This document shows, piece after piece, positions 8,338-14,777 of a DNA stretch of 16,981 nucleotides (the first letter of the stretch is position 1; every line of letters begins with the position of its first letter). The DNA lies in the NCBI GenBank assembly GCA_037385045.1, contig JARRNJ010000086.1, positions 1 through 16,981 on the forward strand. Reading direction: 5' to 3'. The notes beneath the pieces were generated by a model. It had not been told where the DNA came from, did no database searches, and was given only the letters and a program-made list of their open reading frames with translations. The position numbers and the translations under genes are program-made. This DNA is from JARRNJ01 sp037385045. GTDB taxonomy: Bacteria > Pseudomonadota > Gammaproteobacteria > JASBUN01.

Positions 8338-8349
8338 CCGTTATAACGG
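8338..8349. repeat. 12-bp perfect palindrome upstream of the pagL-like gene
   Basis: CCGTTATAACGG is a perfect palindrome about 125 bp before the pagL-like ATG. It contains TATAAC (8342-8347), a 5-of-6 match to a -10 box, though no -35 box is found 17 bp upstream. It could be an operator overlapping a promoter. A second inverted repeat, CCACA-TCA-TGTGG, lies at 8383-8395. Function unproven. Confidence 0.35.
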
Positions 8350-8382
8350 TCCGGCTCCATCATTTCGTCGCCGGGCGTGATG

Positions 8383-8395
8383 CCACATCATGTGG
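8383..8395. repeat. Short inverted repeat CCACA-TCA-TGTGG
   Basis: A perfect 5-bp dyad with a 3-nt centre, about 80 bp before the pagL-like start and 33 bp after the 12-bp palindrome. With that palindrome it may be part of the control region of the gene; it could equally be chance. Confidence 0.2.
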
Positions 8396-8474
8396 TTCAA
8401 ATCCATGAGCTAAACTTCCGGTTAGCGGCACCGCCGCCAGTGGCAGAAGTGGCCGTGGAAAGGAGCGCACCAAG

Positions 8475-9041
8475 ATGGGGCAATTGCGCGGAGTTGTGTT
8501 GGTGGCGGCACTGATGCTGCCAGGCCTGGCATCGGCGGCGCTGGTCGACGCGGTGGCGGTGACTACGGGCACCGACTCCCGCGCCAGCACCCACGTCAAC
8601 ATGGTGCGGCTGTCGCTGCAGAAGCATTGGCAGCAACGCTGGTTTACGCAGGGAAACTGGTATCTCACCGGTTATTGGGAATTGGGGTTCGGCTACTGGC
8701 ACGGCAACGCCGGAGACACCGGGCGCAGCCATATCGAGGCGGTCGACTTTCGCCCCGTGCTGCGGCTGCAACGCCAGGTCAGCTCAAGGGATGCGACGCA
8801 ATTCTACGTGGAAGGCGGCGTCGGTCCCGCGCTGCTGTCCGCGACCCATATCGACAACCTGCAGTTCTCCACCACATTTCAATTCGGCAGTCACATCGGC
8901 GCCGGAATCTGCTTCGGGCGCGACCATCGGTTCGACCTGGAGTACCGGTTCATGCACTACTCCAACGCCGACATCAAGAAGCCCAATGACGGCATCAGCT
9001 TCAACGTGGTGCAGCTGGGGTGGGTCCCAAGCGGCGGCTAG
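8475..9041 (+). CDS. pagL: PagL-type acyloxyacyl hydrolase / lipid A 3-O-deacylase homologue
   Basis: A 188-residue outer-membrane beta-barrel protein. The signal peptide ends near GLASA (residue 21), and the mature part has alternating aromatic and polar strands (QGNWYLTGYWELGFGYW, TQFYVEGGVGPALLS). Near the C-terminus, DLEYRFMHYSNADIKKPNDG carries the PagL signature with catalytic His161 and Ser163. In the Pseudomonas PagL as I remember it, the third catalytic residue is a Glu twelve positions after the Ser; here that position is Ser175 (GISF), so activity may be altered. The family removes the 3-position acyl chain from lipid A. ATG 8475 has GGAAAGGAG at 8457-8465. It converges on soeC with an inverted repeat between them and appears monocistronic. 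Confidence 0.85.
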   Translation: MGQLRGVVLVAALMLPGLASAALVDAVAVTTGTDSRASTHVNMVRLSLQKHWQQRWFTQGNWYLTGYWELGFGYWHGNAGDTGRSHIEAVDFRPVLRLQRQVSSRDATQFYVEGGVGPALLSATHIDNLQFSTTFQFGSHIGAGICFGRDHRFDLEYRFMHYSNADIKKPNDGISFNVVQLGWVPSGG

Positions 9042-9417
9042 GTGTAATTTCTCGGAAGGTTGTTCACCGAGCGATTCATCGGACACAGGCACGTGTGAAC
9101 GGTCCGCGGGGCAGCGTTTGGCATGAAGCGGACGTCCTTATCGGGGTAACTCGGTTACGGCCCGGCGCGCCCGGGCGACCTGCGCCTTCGGCAGTGCAGT
9201 TCGGATCGATGGCGCAGGCGGGCAGCGACGCCGGTCGTGTTGTTGCTCGGTGGATGCGCTGCGCTTATCCACCCTACGGTTTTCAGAGCCGAGGACTATC
9301 GTAGGGTGGATAAGCGCAGCGCATCCACCAATTGCACTGTCCTTACTGTGAACAACCTGGTGGGCTTACACTGCGAGGCGGCTCCCTTTTTGTTGTGGTG
9401 GGCGTGCCGGGCCGCTG
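9042..9417. other. Convergent intergenic region between pagL and soeC
   Basis: 376 bp between two convergent genes. Apart from the 30-bp inverted repeat at 9249-9329 I see no gene, RNA or clear U-tract terminator. The frames that cross it show no conserved motifs. Confidence 0.5.
9249..9329. repeat. Perfect 30-bp inverted repeat (GGTGGATGCGC...CCCTACG family)
   Basis: The left arm (9249-9278) begins GGTGGATGCGCTGCGCTTAT and ends CCACCCTACG. The right arm (9300-9329) is its exact reverse complement, with a 21-nt loop between them. I recognise the arm as a dispersed intergenic repeat common in gammaproteobacterial genomes; that recognition is from memory. No transposase is nearby, so it is a non-autonomous, REP- or MITE-like element. 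Its position between convergent genes suggests a bidirectional terminator or mRNA 3'-end stabiliser. Confidence 0.85.
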
Positions 9418-10395
9418 TCAGATGGTCTGGTAATAGAGGTTTTGCGGGTGATTGGCCTGGGCGAAAAAGAACCAGCGCTCCGCCAACAACCCCGCATACT
9501 GGACCACGAACGCGGCGATCAGCAGGTCGGTGTTGGCGCCGCTGACGCCGGCCCACAGCAGCACCAGGGGCAGCGGGAAGGTCAGCAGCAGGAACATCCA
9601 CTTCACGGACCTGAACAGCGCCCGGCTGGCGCCGTGGAAGAACTCGCGGGTATTGAACGACCCGCCCATCAAGCCTTGCGCCTTCTGTTGAATGTTGGTG
9701 TGGCGCACGCCGATGGCGGTCTGCAGGCTCGACTTGCGTTTGATGCGCGCATTGCGCACCAGCGAGGCGCTGCGTGTGATCAGCGCCGCGAGCGTGATGA
9801 TCACGGCCCAGACGCCGTACAGCCTGACCAGGTTCGGCGCGTAGACCGATGAATAGGCCGTGGCCAGGGTGAAACCCGACGCGCCGCCCAGCAGGGTGTA
9901 GTTGATCACCGTAAGCGGGCTGTGCCATTCCTGCAGAAACTTCAGGCAGGCGTAGATCATGCCCGTGCAGACGAACAGGCCGAAGCAGAGGAAGGTGCCG
10001 AGAATGCCGACGAACAGCGACAGCTGGCCCTGGAGCGGATTGGCGGCGCCGATAATGTTGGGGTCCCAGCCGACCAGGTGCAGCAGGCCGTAGACGAATA
10101 CAACGCCCATGAACGCCGGCAGCACGATCACTTCCCGCGACAGCCAGGAAGTCCGCCATTGCGACGCCGCGCGCCAGGCCCGTTCCGGCCGGCCCAGGTG
10201 GAAAACCGAGGCCAACAGGCCGGCGCCGAGAAACAGCAGCGCCACGATGCTGCCGACCGAGTAGAACCGGACCGGGTCGTCCACCGTGAGCAGGCCCACC
10301 GCCGCATAACTCTGGCCGGTGAACAGGGCCAGGAACAGCCCCTGGCCGGCGCCGATCAGCGTGGTGAGGAAAATGACCGAAAATGCCGGGTGCAT
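9418..10395 (-). CDS. soeC: SoeC membrane anchor of sulfite-quinone dehydrogenase (DmsC family)
   Basis: A 325-residue integral membrane protein with about eight hydrophobic segments, starting MHPAFSVIFLTTLIGAGQG. It includes FHLGRPERAWRA, the signature of DmsC-type anchors (dimethyl sulfoxide reductase anchor family). In the SoeABC complex the subunit fixes the cytoplasmic catalytic pair to the inner membrane and passes electrons from sulfite to the quinone pool; no haem-ligand arrangement is obvious. The call as SoeC rather than DmsC/PsrC rests on the neighbouring SoeB- and SoeA-like genes and the sat-apr operon. ATG 10395 has CGGAG about 12 nt upstream. The gap to soeB is 247 bp, unusually long, and holds a composite repeat. 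Confidence 0.87.
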   Translation of the reverse strand: MHPAFSVIFLTTLIGAGQGLFLALFTGQSYAAVGLLTVDDPVRFYSVGSIVALLFLGAGLLASVFHLGRPERAWRAASQWRTSWLSREVIVLPAFMGVVFVYGLLHLVGWDPNIIGAANPLQGQLSLFVGILGTFLCFGLFVCTGMIYACLKFLQEWHSPLTVINYTLLGGASGFTLATAYSSVYAPNLVRLYGVWAVIITLAALITRSASLVRNARIKRKSSLQTAIGVRHTNIQQKAQGLMGGSFNTREFFHGASRALFRSVKWMFLLLTFPLPLVLLWAGVSGANTDLLIAAFVVQYAGLLAERWFFFAQANHPQNLYYQTI

Positions 10396-10425
10396 TGGTT
10401 GGTACTCCGTAAGTGCGTTCAGTTC

Positions 10426-10631
10426 TTTAGCGCAGAGACGCCAAGGGCGCCGACGGCCGCAAAGCGTATTTCAAAAAAATCATTTCAGCGCAGAGGCGCA
10501 AAGGGCGCTGAGCGCGGCGAAGGGCCGCTAAGTACAGTTCAACAAAAATCTCTGCGTTCGCTGCGTCTCCGCGCTGGATTTTATCCCAAAAAGTCTTTGC
10601 ACCCACTGCGTCTTGGCGTCTCCGCGCTGGG
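10426..10631. repeat. Composite inverted repeat, copy 1, in the soeB-soeC spacer
   Basis: The spacer consists of blocks of the form AGCGCAGAGACGC-AAGGGCG followed downstream by their inverted form (GCGTCTCCGCGCTGG). Landmarks on the plus strand are GCGTATTTCAA, CAGCGCAGAGGCGCAAAGGG, AAAAATCTCTGCGTTC, CTGCGTCTCCGCGCTGG and CCCAAAAAGTCTTTGC. They occur in the same order in the soeA-soeB spacer, so these are two diverged copies of one roughly 210-bp element. The transcript through this stretch would fold strongly. No open reading frame or transposase is associated. Boundaries are approximate. Confidence 0.8.
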
Positions 10632-10642
10632 TGGTGAGGTTC

Positions 10643-11374
10643 TTACCAGCTGGTGATGTCGTCCAGGGTCTGCTCTTCGACCACCACCCGCGGCTTGCGC
10701 CCTTCCTTCTTCAGCGGGTTGTCCGCGCGCACCAGTTCGTCGTCGTGGATCTTGATGCGCGTGCGGCGCCTCGGCAGGTAGTGGTTGGCCGGCTTGGTGC
10801 CCCATTCGGGCATCAGCTGGTAGCCGCCGTTTTCGCGGATCGCCACCGAGACTTCCGAGTCGGGGTCGTGCACGTCGCCGAACAGCCGCGCGCTGGTGGG
10901 GCAGGCCAGCACGCAGGCGGGTTTGCGCTCCGGTTCCGGCAGCGAGGTGTCGTAGATGCGGTCGACGCACAGGGTGCATTTTTTCATCACCTTCAGGTGC
11001 TCGTCCAACTCGCGCACGCCGTAGGGGCAGGCCCAGGAGCAGTACTTGCAACCGATGCATTTGTCGTAGTCCACCAGCACGATGCCGTCCTGGGGCCGTT
11101 TGTAGCTGGCGCCCGTGGGACAGACCGGCACGCACGGCGGATCCTCGCAGTGCAGGCAGCTCTTGGGAAAGTGCACCATCTCAGTGACCGGGAACTCGCC
11201 CACCTCGAACGACTGCACGCGGTTGAAAAACGTTCCGGTGGGGTCCTTGTCGTAGGGGTTGTCGTCAGACAGGAAGCCCGCCGCGCCGGAAGTGTTCCAC
11301 TGCTTGCAGCTGGTCACGCAGGCATGGCATCCCACGCAGACGTTCAGATCGATTACCAATGCTAACTGTGTCAT
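10643..11374 (-). CDS. soeB: SoeB iron-sulfur subunit of sulfite-quinone dehydrogenase
   Basis: A 243-residue cytoplasmic ferredoxin-like protein with 16 cluster cysteines for four [4Fe-4S] centres: Cys13/16/19/23 (CVGCHACVTSC), Cys73/76/81/85 (CLHCEDPPCVPVC), Cys106/109/112/116 (CIGCKYCSWAC) and Cys133/136/154/158. This is the DmsB/NrfC/PsrB layout that wires a molybdopterin subunit to a membrane anchor. No Tat or Sec signal is present, as expected for cytoplasmic SoeB. ATG 11374 (minus) is only about 20 nt from the edge of a composite repeat, and the ribosome binding site (CAGG) is weak. A 236-bp gap separates it from soeA and 247 bp from soeC, both filled by repeat. Confidence 0.93.
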   Translation of the reverse strand: MTQLALVIDLNVCVGCHACVTSCKQWNTSGAAGFLSDDNPYDKDPTGTFFNRVQSFEVGEFPVTEMVHFPKSCLHCEDPPCVPVCPTGASYKRPQDGIVLVDYDKCIGCKYCSWACPYGVRELDEHLKVMKKCTLCVDRIYDTSLPEPERKPACVLACPTSARLFGDVHDPDSEVSVAIRENGGYQLMPEWGTKPANHYLPRRRTRIKIHDDELVRADNPLKKEGRKPRVVVEEQTLDDITSW

Positions 11375-11393
11375 ATGCCCATACCTGAAAGTC

Positions 11394-11610
11394 TTTTCAG
11401 CGCCGAGACGCAGAGGGCCACGGAGCGTATTTCAAGCAAATCACTTCAGCGCGAAGACGCAAAGGACGCAAAGGACGCAAAGGACGCGAAGGACCGCTGA
11501 GTCCAATCCAATAGAAATCTTTGCGTTCACCGTGGCTCGGCGTCTCCGCGCTGGGGTTGCTTCCCCAAAAAGTCTCCGCGTCCACTGCGTCTCGGCGCCT
11601 CGGCGCTGGG
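11394..11610. repeat. Composite inverted repeat, copy 2, in the soeA-soeB spacer
   Basis: Diverged copy of the element in the soeB-soeC spacer, in the same orientation and with the same landmarks: GCGTATTTCAAGCAAATCA, CAGCGCGAAGACGCAAAGG, AGAAATCTTTGCGTTC, GCGTCTCCGCGCTGGGG, CCCCAAAAAGTCTCCGC. It starts at the soeA stop codon and ends about 20 nt before the soeB start, so it occupies almost the whole spacer. It contains a short tandem array at 11456-11491. Boundaries are approximate. Confidence 0.8.
11456..11491. repeat. Four tandem copies of the 9-mer GACGCAAAG
   Basis: Three exact GACGCAAAG units (11456, 11465, 11474) and a fourth with one change (GACGCGAAG, 11483-11491). The corresponding part of the other spacer copy has only one similar unit, so the array expanded after the element was duplicated. 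Nine-base units keep phase in a coding frame, but this region is not coding. Confidence 0.85.
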
Positions 11611-14374
11611 TTATTTCCGTTTCCCGCCCGCAAACCACGCCAACCACTTGGGCCGCGGCTTTTCGCCGGGCACCGGCTCGATCGGGTCGAACTGGGGGAA
11701 CGTGATGTGCGGCTCGTCGTCGCCGGCTTTGTAGATGCGCACGCGCACGTCGTACCAGCCCGCCTGGCCCGTGATGGGGTCGGAATTGGACAGGTGGTCG
11801 CCGTCGGCGCTGGCCGGCAGTTCCTCGGAAATCACGTGGTTGAGGAGGAAGCCGCTTTGGGATTCGTTCGCCCGCGGCGTCAGGTTCCAGGCGCCGGCCG
11901 CCTTGCCGATGGCGTTCCAGGTCCACACCGTGCCCGGTTCCACCGCTTCGGAGTAGCGGCACATGCAGCGCACCTTGCCCCACTGGGACTCCACCCACAT
12001 CCAGTCGCCGTCGCCGATGCCGGCCGCCGCGGCGGTTCTGGGGTTGGCGTACAGGTAGTTGTGGGCGTGGATCTGGCGCAGCCAGGCGTTCTGGGAATCC
12101 CACGAGTGGTACATGGCCATGGGGCGCTGGGTCACGGCGTTCAGCGGATACTTGTGCTTGTCGGTCAGCTGCGCTTCCAGCGGCTCGTAGTAGAACGGCA
12201 GCGGATCGAAATAGGCGTCGATGCGCTGGCGCAGCCGGTCGGGCGGCTGCTTGGTGTCGCTCTTGCCCTGGGCCGCCATGCGGAACTTCTGCAGCACTTC
12301 GGAGTAGATGTGAATGTTGATGGGTTCGGCGTAACGCGTCAGGCGGTGGTCCTGGGCCCATTCCAGGTAGCCCCGGTTCCAGTTGCGCATGTACTGGAAC
12401 GACCGCGGCAGCTCGTAGTGGAACACGCAGTTGTTTTGTTCGTACATCTGCCACTGGTTGGGATTCGGTTCGCCCTTCATGAACTTCTCGCCGCCCTTGC
12501 CGCGCCAACCGGCCAGGAAGCCGATGCCGGAACCGGGCTCGGTCTCGAAATTGATGATGAAGTCCGGATAGTCGCGGAACTTGCGCGAGCCGTCCTTGCG
12601 GGTGAAAGCCGGCAGCTTCAGGCGCGAGCCGAGCTCGATCAGCACCTCCTGGAACGGTTTGCACTCGCCGGTGGGCGGCACCACCGGGATGCGCACCGAG
12701 TCCACCGGCCCGTCGTACTCGGAGATGGGCCGGTCGAGCATGGACATGACGTCATGGCGCTCCAGGTAAGTGGTGTCCGGCAGCACCAGGTCGGCGAAGG
12801 CGACCATCTCCGATTGGAAGGCGTCGCAGACCACCAGGAACGGGATTTTGTACTCGCCGTTCTCGCCCTTGTCGTTGAGCATCTGGCGCACTGCGACCGT
12901 GTTCATGGTCGAGTTCCAGGCCATGTTGGCCATGAAGATCAGCAAGGTGTCGATCTCGTAGGGGTCGCCGCGCCAGGCGTTGGTGATGGCGTTGTGCATC
13001 AGGCCGTGCACCGACAGGGGGAACTCCCAGGAAAAGCCCTTGTCGATGCGCACCGGGTTGCCGTCCTCGTCCACGAACAGGTCGTCGGGGTCCGCCGGCC
13101 ATCCCAGAGGCATGCCGTCCAGCGGCGTATCCGGCTTGACCGCCGCCGGGTCGGTGGGCGTCTTGGCGCAGGGCGGAATCGGGCGCGGGAACGGCGCCTT
13201 GTGCCGGAAGCCGCCCGGGCGGTCGATAGTGCCCAGCAGACTCATGAGGATGGACATCCCGCGGATGGTGTGGAAGCCGTTGGAATGGGCCGCCAGGCCG
13301 CGCATGGCGTGGAACGCCACCGGGTTGCCGGTGACGGTCTCGTGCTCGCGGCCCCAGACGTCGGTCCAGGCGATGGGCAGCTCGATCTTCCCGTCGCGGG
13401 CGGTAATACCCATTTCGTGGGCCAGGCGGCGGATGGTGGCCGCCGGAATGCCGGTGATGTTCTCCGCCCATTCCGGCGTGTACTGCTCCACCCGCTCGGC
13501 CAGCAGCTGGAACGACGGCTTGACCTTGGTGCCGTCGTCGAGGGTGTATTCGCCCAGCAGGTAGGGATCGTAGTCGGCGTCGCGGCGGGCGACCACCGGG
13601 CGGTCGCTGTTGCGGTCCCACCACAGCTTGTTCTGGGGGTCGAAACAGCCTTCCTCCTCGGGCACTTCCGCGCGCACGAACATGCCGTACTCGTGGTCGT
13701 TCCCGTTCATGTTCACCAGTTCGGCGGCGTTGGTGTACTGCACCAGGAACTCCCGGTCGTAGAGGCCGGTCTTGATGAGCTCGTGCAGCAGGGCCAGGAA
13801 CAGGGCGCCGTCGGTGCCCGGCTTGATCGGCACCCATTCGTCGGCGATCGGGGCCGCCGAACTCCCAGAACGAGCCGCCGATGGTGTAGATCATGCCCGC
13901 GGCCATGTTGACCGAGCAGAATCCGCCGTGGGCGGCATAGTTGGGGGTGCCGAACTGCTTGGCGAACAGCCCGGTGAGCGCCTGCATCTGGTCGCGGCCG
14001 GTGAACAGCGCGAACTTCTTCGGGTCGGTGCTGCGGATGTGGGCCAGGCGCTCCTCGAGCATGGAAAAGGCCTGGTCCCAGGAGATCTCCACGAACGCAT
14101 TGTCGCCGCGGGCGGCGCCGGGTTTGCGCATCAGGGGCTTGGTCAGTCGCGCGGGGGAGTACTGCTTCATGATGCCCGACGAGCCCTTGGCGCAGATCAC
14201 GCCCTTGTTCAGCGGATGGTCCGGGTTGCCCTGGATGTAGCGCACCTCGCCATCGCGCAGCGTCACCCGGATGCCGCAGCGGCAGGCGCACATGTAGCAG
14301 GTGGTGTTTCGGGTCTCGATGCGGCCGCCGGCGGGCTGGTGGATCGGGTCGTGGATGGGGTTCGGTCTGCTCAT
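11611..14374 (-). pseudogene. soeA: soeA, molybdopterin sulfite dehydrogenase subunit, broken by internal deletion and frameshift
   Basis: Two adjacent frames together make one SoeA-type protein. The 5' part (14374 down to about 13847, 176 codons) has the [4Fe-4S] motif Cys26/29/33/61 and the putative Mo-ligand Cys153 in GGFCSVNMAAGM, ending EFGGPD. The 3' part (about 13851 down to the TAA at 11611) resumes at IADEWVPIKPGTDGA in a different frame and runs 740 residues from GTG 13833 to GGKRK. Relatives carry about 45-50 residues between these two blocks (the NPxK...G...NPVRTGYSA stretch), so about 140 bp are missing and the frame is lost. As written, the first frame runs on into about 365 meaningless residues. 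There is no Tat signal, so the enzyme would be cytoplasmic. Sulfite is the expected substrate. Either a real mutation or an assembly collapse; a CGA shared at the join fits a microhomology event. Confidence 0.88.
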
Positions 14375-14468
14375 GGGAGATAAAACCTATTAATATGGTC
14401 AGCCTAATCTAGACGCATTCGAAAGGCCCGGCCAATCAGCATTATTAGCCCGCAGATAAAATCATCAT

Positions 14469-14497
14469 ATTCTAATATTTCCGACTGATACGCTCAA
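14469..14497 (-). promoter_or_regulatory. Sigma-70 type promoter for soeABC
   Basis: On the minus strand, TTGAGC (14497-14492), a 17-bp spacer and TAGAAT (14474-14469) match the -35 and -10 consensus at 4 of 6 and 5 of 6 positions. Transcription would start near 14462, giving a leader of about 88 nt before the soeA ATG at 14374. The dyad ATATT-CT-AATAT overlaps the -10 box and may be an operator. Confidence 0.55.
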
Positions 14498-14652
14498 TTA
14501 CAGGGGGTGGAAACGCGCGCGCACGCGGGTCGGTCGTGCGGTGCTCAAACGCCAGAAATCAGGCGCTTAGCCTCCAGGTACGGCAGTAGAAATTAATAAG
14601 ATGCTTTTATGCCCGACAAAGATAAAACTGTTTTGCTTTCGGAGCATAAGTT

Positions 14653-14658
14653 TATAAG
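14653..14658 (+). promoter_or_regulatory. Possible -10 box for sat-aprBA
   Basis: TATAAG matches the -10 consensus at 5 of 6 positions in an A+T-rich stretch. The -35 position has only a poor match (GTTTTG / TTTTGC), which would suit an activator-dependent promoter. The start would be near 14665 and the leader about 113 nt long. Weak evidence. Confidence 0.35.
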
Positions 14659-14674
14659 GTTACACATCTCTGTC

Positions 14675-14707
14675 GTGCCGCACCGCGTCGTAGTGCCGCA
14701 CCGCGTC
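14675..14707 (+). repeat. Two direct repeats of GTGCCGCACCGCGTC in the sat leader
   Basis: Exact 15-mers at 14675-14689 and 14693-14707, spaced 18 bp centre to centre, in otherwise A+T-rich sequence and just downstream of the probable sat transcription start. A GTGCGG-containing segment near 14535 resembles the inverted form. It looks like a regulator binding site or an RNA leader element; the factor is unknown. Confidence 0.6.
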
Positions 14708-14777
14708 TTCCGCAGGTCTTTGGAACGCACCTCAGAACAGAATCACTAACGGTTTAGCCACGTATTTAAGGAGTCCC

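Larger units (their letters stand above)
14375..14777. promoter_or_regulatory. Divergent soe / sat-apr control region
   Basis: 403 bp with clearly higher A+T than the flanking genes and no reading frame of note. It carries a good sigma-70 promoter reading toward soeA, a plausible -10 box reading toward sat, an 18-bp-spaced direct repeat in the probable sat leader, short palindromes ATATT-CT-AATAT (14467-14478) and AAAAC-T-GTTTT (14624-14634), and three copies of AGATAAAA (14378, 14454, 14620). It is the only place from which both sulfite-oxidation routes can be started in this window. Confidence 0.7.

Noticed and set aside
9249..9329. Insertion sequence ends
   Set aside because: Only 21 bp lie between the arms and no transposase or target duplication is visible; better described as a non-autonomous hairpin repeat.
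11456..11491. CRISPR-like array
   Set aside because: The units are nine bases and directly adjacent, with no spacers and no cas genes; it is a simple tandem repeat.
12752..13846. Coding continuation of the first soeA frame beyond the join
   Set aside because: After FGGPD the translation becomes Arg/Gly/Pro-rich and unlike any molybdopterin protein, while the neighbouring frame has clear SoeA sequence.
11521..13911. 796-codon open frame on the plus strand opposite soeA
   Set aside because: It is the antisense of a high-G+C gene with conserved SoeA sequence on the other strand. Its translation is rich in Val-His-Gly-Arg runs with no domain.
9418..14374. DMSO or polysulfide reductase operon instead of soe
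   Set aside because: The subunit families are shared, but the catalytic subunit has no Tat signal and the genes adjoin sat-aprBA, which favours cytoplasmic sulfite dehydrogenase. Not excluded by sequence alone.
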